Made by a program: the position numbers and the translations under genes
Origin: CAZVFX01 sp964626565
GTDB lineage: Bacteria > Myxococcota_A > UBA9042 > CAIXZC01
DNA length: 38,729 bases
NCBI GenBank assembly: GCA_964626565.1
Contig: CAZVFX010000068.1
Coordinates: 1 to 38,729, forward strand
Direction of reading: 5' to 3'
Notes under the pieces: model-generated
Database searches by the model: none
The model's input: only the letters and a program-made list of their open reading frames with translations
What the model was told of the DNA's origin: nothing
Part shown: piece by piece, positions 23,338-29,391 of the stretch
Layout: each line of letters opens with the position of its first letter
Position numbering within the stretch: the first letter of the stretch is position 1

Positions 23338-24204
23338 ATGAAGAATAAGCCGCCGTCCGGATTTGACGCGCGCAAAGCCGCCCGGATCATGACGTTCAAC
23401 AAGACGTCTGCCCTGGCCGGCCGCCTGGCCGACATGCGACTTCCCCGCCCCATGCTCAGGGCTTTCATTTCCGCGTATTCGTCGTGGTTCGGCGTGGACC
23501 TTTCCGAGGCCCGACAGCAGAAGAGCGAGTTCGGCACTTTCGGCGATTTTTTCGCCCGCGAGTTGAAGGAAGGCGAACGACCGGTAAACGAGACGCCCCG
23601 CATCCTGACCAGCCCGTGCGACGGCACGTTGCACAACTACGGTGATGTTGACACCAACGGCTGCATCCCCCAGGTGAAGGGGCACGACTATTCGGTGGCC
23701 GAGTTGCTTCAGGATGAGGGCCGGGCTGCGGACTTCCTCGACGGGACTTATGCGACCATCTACCTCAGCCCCTCCAATTACCACCGGGTCCACGCTCCGG
23801 CCGCAGGCTCGATCAGCTACTGCCGCCACATTCCGGGCGCGCTTTATTCGGTGAGCACGTTTTTTGTCTCGCACATGAAGAACCTGTTCGTAACCAACGA
23901 ACGGATCCCCATCTACCTGGACACGGAGCATGGCAAGGTTTGCGTAGTAATGGTAGGCGCCACCATCGTTGGCCGCGTAAAACTCAACTTCTGTGATCTT
24001 CAGACCAACCGTGATGGAGCGGCTCCCGCCGACGCGGTTTTTTCACCGCCGCTTGTCGTTGATAAGGCCGCCGACCTGGGGGCCTTTCACCTGGGTTCCA
24101 CAGTGGTCATGCTTATGGAGAGTAAGTGGAAAGCTCACATGTTGGCAGAAGGGATGCCCGTCAGAATGGGGGCACCGTTGTTTGCGCTTCCGAAGGGAAG
24201 CTGA
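23338..24204 (+). CDS. psd: Phosphatidylserine decarboxylase proenzyme
   Basis: A 288-residue membrane-associated enzyme that makes phosphatidylethanolamine. The self-cleavage site is LGST at 252-255, where Ser254 becomes the pyruvoyl cofactor. The catalytic triad positions are visible as SPCDGTL (Asp95) and NYHRVHAP (His149 and His152). The N-terminal part has the family blocks FGTFGDFFARELKEGERP. Length is normal for the bacterial class. Its ATG follows the kinase stop with no gap, so it is very probably co-translated. I see no link between phospholipid synthesis and the two salvage genes other than shared expression. It ends 8 bases from the convergent FKBP gene. Confidence 0.93.
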   Translation: MKNKPPSGFDARKAARIMTFNKTSALAGRLADMRLPRPMLRAFISAYSSWFGVDLSEARQQKSEFGTFGDFFARELKEGERPVNETPRILTSPCDGTLHNYGDVDTNGCIPQVKGHDYSVAELLQDEGRAADFLDGTYATIYLSPSNYHRVHAPAAGSISYCRHIPGALYSVSTFFVSHMKNLFVTNERIPIYLDTEHGKVCVVMVGATIVGRVKLNFCDLQTNRDGAAPADAVFSPPLVVDKAADLGAFHLGSTVVMLMESKWKAHMLAEGMPVRMGAPLFALPKGS

Positions 24205-24212
24205 AGGCCTGA

Positions 24213-25331
24213 CTACTCTACGCCCAGCAATTCAACTTCGAAAACCAGCGTAGCATTGGGCGGAATCACGGCGCCTGCGCCCCTGGCTCCATAGCCCAAC
24301 TCGGGGGGGATGACCAGCTTGCGCTTGCCACCAATTTTCATGCTCAGTACGCCTTCGTCCCAGCCCTTGATCACCTGGCCGACGCCGATGACAAAGCTGA
24401 ACGGCTGGCCCCGGTCCACGGAGCTGTCGAACTTGGTGCCATCGGTAAGGGTACCGGTGTAGTGCACGGTGACTTTCTTCCCCGCGGTGGGGGAGGCGCC
24501 TTCGCCTACGTTGTGGTCAACGTACTTGAGTCCGGATGCTGTCGTCGTCATTTCTTCTCCTTCTTTCGCAGGGGCCGGGGCCGCCTCACCTTCCGGGGCG
24601 GGTGCGGGCTCGACCGCGGGTTTCGGGGCTTCGGCAGGAGCGGCGGCGGGCTTCGGCTGCATCAGGCTGTCGCAGCTCTGCAGGCCGGCCATGTTCTCTG
24701 CCTTGGCGATGCACTTGGCTGCTTCCTCGGCCTGGGCCGGGTCCAGCTTCTGCAGCGCCTCGAGGCACTTGTCGCCTGCTGAGTCCAGCTCTTTCAGAAG
24801 CTGGTCGCGGGTGCTCTCGATGGAGGCCTTCTGGTCCGGCGGCGCGGATTTGAGCTGCTGCTCCATCATGTTGAGCATTTCCTTTTTCAGCACGCCGATG
24901 GCGTGACCACAGCTCTCTTTGAGCAGCGCCTCGTTGGCTGCCGCGGGAGCGGCCTCCGCCGGCTTCTCTTCGGCAGGCTTTTCCGCGTCGGCAGCCGCAG
25001 GAGCTTTCTCAGCCTCTGGCGCCTTCTCGTCGGCCGGTTTGGCTTCGGGCTCAGCGGCCTTCTCCGCCGGTGCCTCGGCAGGCTTGGCTTCGGCGGCAGG
25101 CCCCTCCTTCGCAGTCGGGGTACTGTTATCTTCCTTGGGTTTGGCCGCTTCTTCAGCAGGCTTCTCTTCCGGCTTGGCCGCCTCTTCGGCCGGCTTTTCG
25201 TCGGCCTTCTTCTCGGCCGTCTTGGCCTTTTCCTTGCCCTCTTCGGCTTTCGGCGCCTCTTCTGCGCCCTTGCACCCGACGGCCAGCATCAACATTGCCG
25301 CCATCATGGCGACGAGGCCCAATGTTCTCAT
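24213..25331 (-). CDS. Lipoprotein FKBP-type peptidyl-prolyl isomerase
   Basis: A 372-residue periplasm-facing proline isomerase. The signal ends LAVGC, with Cys20 as lipid attachment. Residues about 22-135 are a low-complexity tether of Ala, Glu, Lys and Pro (repeats such as EEKPAEEAAKP). Residues about 135-225 are helical with four cysteines (SCGHAIGVLKKEML, DKCLEALQKL, KCIAKAENM, QSCDSLMQ), likely two disulfides. A second Pro/Ala linker leads to the FKBP domain from about residue 262: VTVHYTGTLTDGTKFDSS, FVIGVGQVIKGWDEGV and IPPELGYGARGAG, all with the standard active-site residues. The start follows AAAGGAGG. The long tether probably lets the isomerase reach far across the periplasm. Confidence 0.9.
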   Translation of the reverse strand: MRTLGLVAMMAAMLMLAVGCKGAEEAPKAEEGKEKAKTAEKKADEKPAEEAAKPEEKPAEEAAKPKEDNSTPTAKEGPAAEAKPAEAPAEKAAEPEAKPADEKAPEAEKAPAAADAEKPAEEKPAEAAPAAANEALLKESCGHAIGVLKKEMLNMMEQQLKSAPPDQKASIESTRDQLLKELDSAGDKCLEALQKLDPAQAEEAAKCIAKAENMAGLQSCDSLMQPKPAAAPAEAPKPAVEPAPAPEGEAAPAPAKEGEEMTTTASGLKYVDHNVGEGASPTAGKKVTVHYTGTLTDGTKFDSSVDRGQPFSFVIGVGQVIKGWDEGVLSMKIGGKRKLVIPPELGYGARGAGAVIPPNATLVFEVELLGVE

Positions 25332-25373
25332 GCGAATCCTCCTTTCAATCCCTCATTAGAAAAATGACGGCTC

Positions 25374-25402
25374 ACTATGTCGTATCGCCGCATCACTGTC
25401 AA
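25374..25402 (-). promoter_or_regulatory. Candidate promoter of the FKBP lipoprotein gene
   Basis: On the minus strand a perfect TTGACA (25402-25397) and CATAGT (25379-25374) are 17 bases apart. The FKBP start is at 25331. This promoter lies back to back with the tRNA promoter, the two -35 boxes being only 6 bases apart. Confidence 0.55.
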
Positions 25403-25408
25403 GAATGA

Positions 25409-25436
25409 TTGACACTGCGTCCAAAGCATGGATAAT
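25409..25436 (+). promoter_or_regulatory. Candidate promoter of tRNA-Leu
   Basis: A perfect TTGACA at 25409-25414 and GATAAT at 25431-25436 (five of six) are 16 bases apart. The tRNA begins at 25454, leaving a short leader. This is the strongest sigma-70-like promoter I see in the window. Confidence 0.65.
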
Positions 25437-25453
25437 TCATGCTTGTTGAAAGC

Positions 25454-25538
25454 GCCGGAGTGGCGGAACTGGTAGACGCACTGGACTCAAAATCCAGCGG
25501 AGCTTTGCTCTGTAAGGGTTCGACTCCCTTCTCCGGCA
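25454..25538 (+). tRNA. tRNA-Leu (anticodon CAA)
   Basis: An 85-base class II tRNA. The acceptor stem GCCGGAG pairs with CTCCGGC, and the discriminator is A. The anticodon stem CTGGA/TCCAG encloses the loop CTCAAAA, giving anticodon CAA, which reads UUG leucine codons. The long variable arm (GAGC-TTT-GCTC) is diagnostic of leucine/serine-type tRNAs. The T arm is AAGGG-TTCGACT-CCCTT. The gene is followed by CC and then T, so the full CCA end is not encoded and must be added enzymatically. Confidence 0.95.
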
Positions 25539-25566
25539 CCTAAGACGACACAAAACGACAGGATCT

Positions 25567-25644
25567 CCTTCGACACGACCGGGTGTGGTGCAACGTCACC
25601 AGCCCTTCGACTCGCGGCTCAAGCCGCGGCGCTCAGGTAAACTT
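25567..25644 (+). repeat. Hairpin element copy A (downstream of tRNA-Leu)
   Basis: A 71-base unit (25567-25637) that recurs at 26458-26528 as a direct copy; a further 7 bases match copy C at 26603-26682, inverted. Flanks are shared (CTTCGACACGACCGG, CACCAGCCCTTCGACT, GGCGCTCAGG). The centre is a palindrome, GCGGCT-CA-AGCCGC at 25614-25627. Confidence 0.75.
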
Positions 25645-25690
25645 GACATCACCCTGCCATCTTGATAGCATCATGATGGAGGTTTGGCGC

Positions 25691-25933
25691 ATGCGACGAA
25701 AAGTCAGCACTCTTCTTGAAGACCAGTTGTTCATGCGGGTGAAACTGGAAGCGGTCCGGCAGGGGCGGCAGATCAGCGAAATCATGGGTGAAGCGTTGGC
25801 GAATTACCTGGACGAGGCTGGTGCGCCCAAAGGGGCTGGCGGCGTTGTGCGCGCCAGCAGCGGGGCCATGGCCATCTCGGCCGAGCAGTTGGACGCGATC
25901 ATGGAGGAAGAAGATGACTTCCTCGGGGCCTGA
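25691..25933 (+). CDS. Ribbon-helix-helix-like antitoxin
   Basis: An 80-residue protein beginning MRRKVSTLLEDQLFMRVKLE. The start at 25691 is preferred because GGAGG lies eight bases before it; longer in-frame starts upstream read through repeat copy A. The N-terminal 45 residues fit a ribbon-helix-helix fold: a short strand, then helix VKLEAVRQGRQ and helix SEIMGEALANYLDEA. The C-terminal part is acidic (LDAIMEEEDDFLGA), as in tails that wrap and neutralise a toxin. It overlaps the PIN gene by 20 bases, the usual arrangement with the antitoxin first. DNA binding and autoregulation are inferred from the family pattern. Confidence 0.68.
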   Translation: MRRKVSTLLEDQLFMRVKLEAVRQGRQISEIMGEALANYLDEAGAPKGAGGVVRASSGAMAISAEQLDAIMEEEDDFLGA

Positions 25934-26420
25934 TTCCCTTGCCGTCGGAACCGCGATCTTCATCGACTCCACCGTCTTCATCTACCACTTCACGGGGAAA
26001 AGCGACGCGTGCACCCGGCTGCTTGAACGATGTGAGTTGGGAGAACTGAAGGGTGTTACCAGCGTCACGGTGCTGGCTGAAGTCTCGCATCGGCTCATGA
26101 TGGTCGAGGCGGTGTCCCGGGGGCTGGTGAGCCCCGGTAACCTGGTGCGCAAGCTGCGGGAAAAACCGGAAATCGTGGCCGACCTGTCGCTTTATCAGCA
26201 GCAGGTCGACCGCATCCCGCTCATGGGGGTAGAGATTGCCCCGGTCGACCTGCGCGTGTGGTTGGAGTCCGCGTCGTACCGCCGGCAGCACGGTCTGATG
26301 ACCAACGATTCGCTGGTGGCGGCTTCTGCGGCTTTGCAGAATGTATCCTGCCTGGCGTCTGATGACCGCGACTTTGAGCGTGTTGACTCACTTGAGGTCT
26401 TCATTCCGAAGGACGAATAG
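25914..26420 (+). CDS. PIN-domain toxin (VapC-like ribonuclease)
   Basis: A 168-residue predicted Mg-dependent endoribonuclease. The acidic active-site set is visible: Asp18 in AIFIDSTVFIYH, Glu56 in TVLAEVSHRL, Asp132 in MTNDSLVAASA and the aspartates around 150-153 in LASDDRDFERV. It is a little longer than compact VapC proteins (about 130 residues). The ATG at 25914 follows GGAGGAAG and lies inside the antitoxin gene; the longer open frame upstream shadows that gene. The pair sits in a small island between tRNA-Leu and the M48 operon, bracketed by hairpin elements A and B. Confidence 0.82.
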   Translation: MTSSGPDSLAVGTAIFIDSTVFIYHFTGKSDACTRLLERCELGELKGVTSVTVLAEVSHRLMMVEAVSRGLVSPGNLVRKLREKPEIVADLSLYQQQVDRIPLMGVEIAPVDLRVWLESASYRRQHGLMTNDSLVAASAALQNVSCLASDDRDFERVDSLEVFIPKDE

Positions 26421-26457
26421 AACCGGCCGCCCGAGGGCGCCACAGTCAAGAACGACG

Positions 26458-26528
26458 CCTTCGACACGACCGGTAGTGGTGCATGATCACCAGCCCTTCG
26501 ACTTGCCACCAGGGTGGCGGCGCTCAGG
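26458..26528 (+). repeat. Hairpin element copy B (downstream of PIN toxin gene)
   Basis: This 71-base direct copy of element A keeps the flanks but has a different palindrome at its centre: GCCACC-AG-GGTGGC at 26505-26518. Loop length (2) and arm length (6) are unchanged. It begins 37 bases after the toxin stop. A 9-bp inverted repeat, AACCGGCCG at 26421-26429 and CGGCCGGTT at 26584-26592, encloses it. Confidence 0.75.
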
Positions 26529-26602
26529 GTGAACCGGTCAGTAGAGCGAGGGCCGTGGTCGAGCGTTGCTAACGTCCTGTGGACGGCCGGTTGAGACAAT
26601 AA

Positions 26603-26682
26603 AAGTTTACCCAGAGCGCCGCGGCTTTAGCCGCAAGTCGAAGGGCTGGTGCTTGGGCGTCGGCACTGGTTGGCATCGAAGA
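26603..26682 (-). repeat. Hairpin element copy C (downstream of M48 protease gene)
   Basis: An inverted copy. Read on the minus strand, it has the CACCAGCCCTTCGACTT core, palindrome GCGGCT-AA-AGCCGC (26634-26621), GGCGCTCTGGG and the GTAAACTT end also found in copy A. Its distal half (26652-26682) is more degenerate. It follows the M48 stop in the same relative orientation in which A follows the tRNA and B the toxin gene. Confidence 0.7.
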
Positions 26683-26692
26683 GGTCGTTCGG

Positions 26693-27577
26693 CTACCCTT
26701 CCGGGTTTTCCTCCTCCGGGGTCTCCTCCTCCGGAATCTCTTCTTCCGGCGGGACCTCATTGGCCAGAATGTCGATTATGTCGGCGTGGGTAGGGGTGAT
26801 TTCCCACTTGAGGGTGGAGTCGTTCTCTTTCACTCCCAGGCTCGAGAGCTGGGCCTTGACATTGGCGATTCTCTCGTCGGTGGGAGGGTGGGTGGAAAAC
26901 AGTTCGCCCAGATCCTCGAAGACGCTGTCGATTTCGTCCGGTTCTTCCGCAGGCTCTTCCCCGGACAGCGAGTTGAGATACTCGAAGAAGTTGACCATGC
27001 CCCAGGCGTTGAAGCCCGACGCATTTGCATACTCCACGCCCAGCTCGTCCGCCTCCCTTTCCTGGTCCTTGCTGTAAGTCAGGCCGTACCCGCCCTGAAT
27101 CGCCACCGAAACAACCTCGCCCAGGTCGCCGCCACCAAGCAGCTCGGACAGTAGCTCAGCCCCCACGTACGTTTCCAGCGACTGGACCCCGTGCCGGGCC
27201 GTAACGTGACCAATCTCGTGGGCGATTACGCTGGCAACTTCGGCGCCACTGCTGGCCGACATGAGCAGCCCCTTGGTCACGTACACGTACCCGCCCAGGA
27301 TCGCGAATGCGTTGATCTGTTCGGTATCCAGGACCGTGAAGTGAAAGGTCAGCCCGGGCCGGTCGGAGTTGGGAACGATGGAGTCGCCCAGTTCCTTGAC
27401 GTACGCGGTGACCGCAGGATCCCCCTGGTATTCGGGCATCTCCTTGAGCAATTCCAGATGGAATTCGGCGCCCATTTCGATTTCTGTTTCTTCGCTGATG
27501 ATCCAGGACTCGGCGCCTAAGCCGGCGCAAGCCGTCAGCAAAGCTGTGGCTGCAAGAATTGAAAGTCGCCTAAGCAT
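26693..27577 (-). CDS. M48-family metalloprotease lipoprotein
   Basis: A 294-residue zinc protease. The start at 27577 follows GGGGGAG and gives a lipoprotein signal ending LLTAC (Cys17); the open frame upstream runs through an AT-rich intergenic repeat. The zinc site is VIAHEIGHVTARHG, with His120, Glu121 and His124. The third ligand is probably Glu173, in DQEREADELG. NAFAILGGYVYVTKGLL is the substrate-side strand of the family. There are no TPR repeats after the protease domain, unlike BepA. The C-terminus is a short acidic repeat of E and P (PPEEEIPEEETPEEE). Family members clear misfolded envelope proteins or mature outer-membrane ones. It is last in the five-gene operon. Confidence 0.87.
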   Translation of the reverse strand: MLRRLSILAATALLTACAGLGAESWIISEETEIEMGAEFHLELLKEMPEYQGDPAVTAYVKELGDSIVPNSDRPGLTFHFTVLDTEQINAFAILGGYVYVTKGLLMSASSGAEVASVIAHEIGHVTARHGVQSLETYVGAELLSELLGGGDLGEVVSVAIQGGYGLTYSKDQEREADELGVEYANASGFNAWGMVNFFEYLNSLSGEEPAEEPDEIDSVFEDLGELFSTHPPTDERIANVKAQLSSLGVKENDSTLKWEITPTHADIIDILANEVPPEEEIPEEETPEEENPEG

Positions 27578-27595
27578 GGCTCCCCCCGTCGTTCG

Positions 27596-27634
27596 ATTGA
27601 TAATTGAAAATTGGTAATTGATAATTGATAATTG
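27596..27634. repeat. AT-rich tandem 'ATTGATA' repeat
   Basis: Within the 61-base gap between the M48 gene and the preceding gene, ATTGATAATTG-like units recur four times with small changes (ATTGATAATTGAAAATTG, then GTAATTGATAATTGATAATTG). The composition contrasts sharply with the GC-rich surroundings. It resembles short AATTATCAATT-type arrays seen in many genomes; a function is unknown. Confidence 0.6.
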
Positions 27635-27638
27635 CCTC

Positions 27639-29372
27639 TCACCTCGCCCATCGGCCCAGCCAGTAGGCGTACCGGAAATCCACTCCCGGCGCCATGCGCG
27701 AACCATCACCGCCCCCGTTGGGCTTGTACGGGTTCGATCGCCAATGATAGTTACTTGAAGGTCTAATGGCCATGGGAATCGGTACGTTCGCAATCATATC
27801 GTCATTCCAGCCGATGTTGCCCAACAATTCCACCTCGCTGCCGTCCAGTAGAGTACACTGCAGCTCTGCGAGCTCCTGGGCATCACAGTTCTCCTTAGCC
27901 ACCTCCCAGTAGGGCGGCTCCGGGAACGCCAGGAGAGTCTCAACTCCCCTGGCCACCGCATCCGCATCCGGTGCTACAGCCATAGGCTGACGCGCACCCG
28001 AGCCCGCCATAGCTGCGGCGTAGACGAAGTCGAACAGACTGGTCTTCATTTCTTTGGGCTGGTTGGCTTCTCCGCTGTCGTAGAGCCGGGTCCCCAAAGT
28101 CTTCTGCAACTTCGACATGGCCTCGGAACCCTTCTCCTTGTCCAGATAGCGAAGCGCCAGCCAGGCGCCCATGAACGCCATGTTCTGATTGCTGAAGTTG
28201 GATTTTGCACCCTGGTTCACCCAGGTCTGCGGCTCCGCGGAAATCACATGCAACTCCCGTTCGGCAATGAGCGATTCGTACAGCCAGGCCTCCATTTCCG
28301 AATCTTCGGTCACGTAGACCCAGGCCGCGGCACTGCCCAACGCCATCAACGCATAAAACCCGTTACGGATGCCGGGCAGATACATCTTGTCCAGGTTGTT
28401 TTCATTCATGTAGCCGTGGAAGGTGGTCCTTCCGTCCGCATCGGGGATTTCCAGGTCGTAGCCGCTGGCCCGCACCACCATCAGCTCCCTTCCCACCACC
28501 AGTGCGTCTTCCTTGACCCGAACCTTGACGTCGTCCGGAATCGACGAATCGTCCCGGATCACCTCCCACGCCCCGGCGAACGCGGCGACCCAGCCGATGT
28601 ACTGGTCCCGGCTGCAAGAGTCCTCCCAGACATAGTTGGGATAGAGTCCGCCCGCCGAGTTATCTTCTCGCCAACTGCCGTTGTTCTTGGGTTCCGGCAG
28701 GGGGTTCCCCGCCTCATCGAACAGGGGGACCAGGGGGATGTCGCCACCGTTGCCGGGGATGTCGGTGCGAACAAAGCCGCGGGCGATTACCCCCTCGACA
28801 CCGGTGATCGCAACCGCCAGGTGCAATCCGTCCAACGCATCCAACAGGTGCTGCCGGGCAAGCTCTACCTCTTCCGCCGGGTATCCCTGGTCCCGCAACA
28901 CTCCGTACCGGTACGCGTCCGCGGCAATCCCCACGCCGCCGTACAGTCCGGCCACCTTCTGCCAGCCCGACACAACATCGAACTGGTGCTTTCCCGCGTA
29001 CCCTTCAAAATCCCAGCCGTCAGTCTCCCTCAGGAATTTTTCCACCAACACCCTTCCTTCTGCGTTGTCCAAGGGGACTACAATGTCCGCATTCAAAGCC
29101 ATACCCAGCGCGTTGAACAGATGAAACTGGCGATCGTACTTTCGGGCCAGCGCCTCCAACGCCGGGTCATATCCTTCGCCTCCCGGTCCGGGCAGCAAAC
29201 TCGGGGAAAGCTCCTTCGCAGTTGAATCAGGAGCCACCTCGCCAATTTCGCCGGGTTGGGAACTACTATCAACAACTTCGGTCACCACTTCGAGAGCCGG
29301 GTCCGCACCCCCGGCGCCGCCACAGCCGGAAAACACCACAACCATCACGGCAAGCCACCTAATTGTGCGCAT
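27639..29372 (-). CDS. Uncharacterised envelope lipoprotein, paralog of the 32224-34236 product
   Basis: A 577-residue protein of a family I cannot name. The ATG at 29372 is chosen because it gives a lipoprotein signal ending VVFSGC (Cys17). An acidic linker leads to a largely helical domain from about residue 65. Blocks shared with the paralog are IARGFVRTDIP, GNPLPEPKNNGSWREDNS, VWEDSCSRDQYIGWVAAFAG, YDLEIPDADGRTTFH, NCDAQELAELQC and IRPSSNYHWRSNPYKPNGGG, ending PGVDFRYAYWLGRWAR. The Trp-, Asp- and Glu-rich conserved motifs suggest an enzyme, possibly an alpha-helical toroid glycosidase or lyase, but that is only an impression. It lies 19 bases after the PAS kinase gene in one operon. Confidence 0.75.
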   Translation of the reverse strand: MRTIRWLAVMVVVFSGCGGAGGADPALEVVTEVVDSSSQPGEIGEVAPDSTAKELSPSLLPGPGGEGYDPALEALARKYDRQFHLFNALGMALNADIVVPLDNAEGRVLVEKFLRETDGWDFEGYAGKHQFDVVSGWQKVAGLYGGVGIAADAYRYGVLRDQGYPAEEVELARQHLLDALDGLHLAVAITGVEGVIARGFVRTDIPGNGGDIPLVPLFDEAGNPLPEPKNNGSWREDNSAGGLYPNYVWEDSCSRDQYIGWVAAFAGAWEVIRDDSSIPDDVKVRVKEDALVVGRELMVVRASGYDLEIPDADGRTTFHGYMNENNLDKMYLPGIRNGFYALMALGSAAAWVYVTEDSEMEAWLYESLIAERELHVISAEPQTWVNQGAKSNFSNQNMAFMGAWLALRYLDKEKGSEAMSKLQKTLGTRLYDSGEANQPKEMKTSLFDFVYAAAMAGSGARQPMAVAPDADAVARGVETLLAFPEPPYWEVAKENCDAQELAELQCTLLDGSEVELLGNIGWNDDMIANVPIPMAIRPSSNYHWRSNPYKPNGGGDGSRMAPGVDFRYAYWLGRWAR

Positions 29373-29391
29373 GAGTACAATCTCCAAAGGC

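Noticed and set aside
25567..26528. Repeats A and B as attachment-site duplications of an integrated element next to tRNA-Leu
   Set aside because: There is no integrase, neither repeat matches the tRNA 3' end, and the differing but still paired palindromes plus the third inverted copy fit a dispersed hairpin element better.
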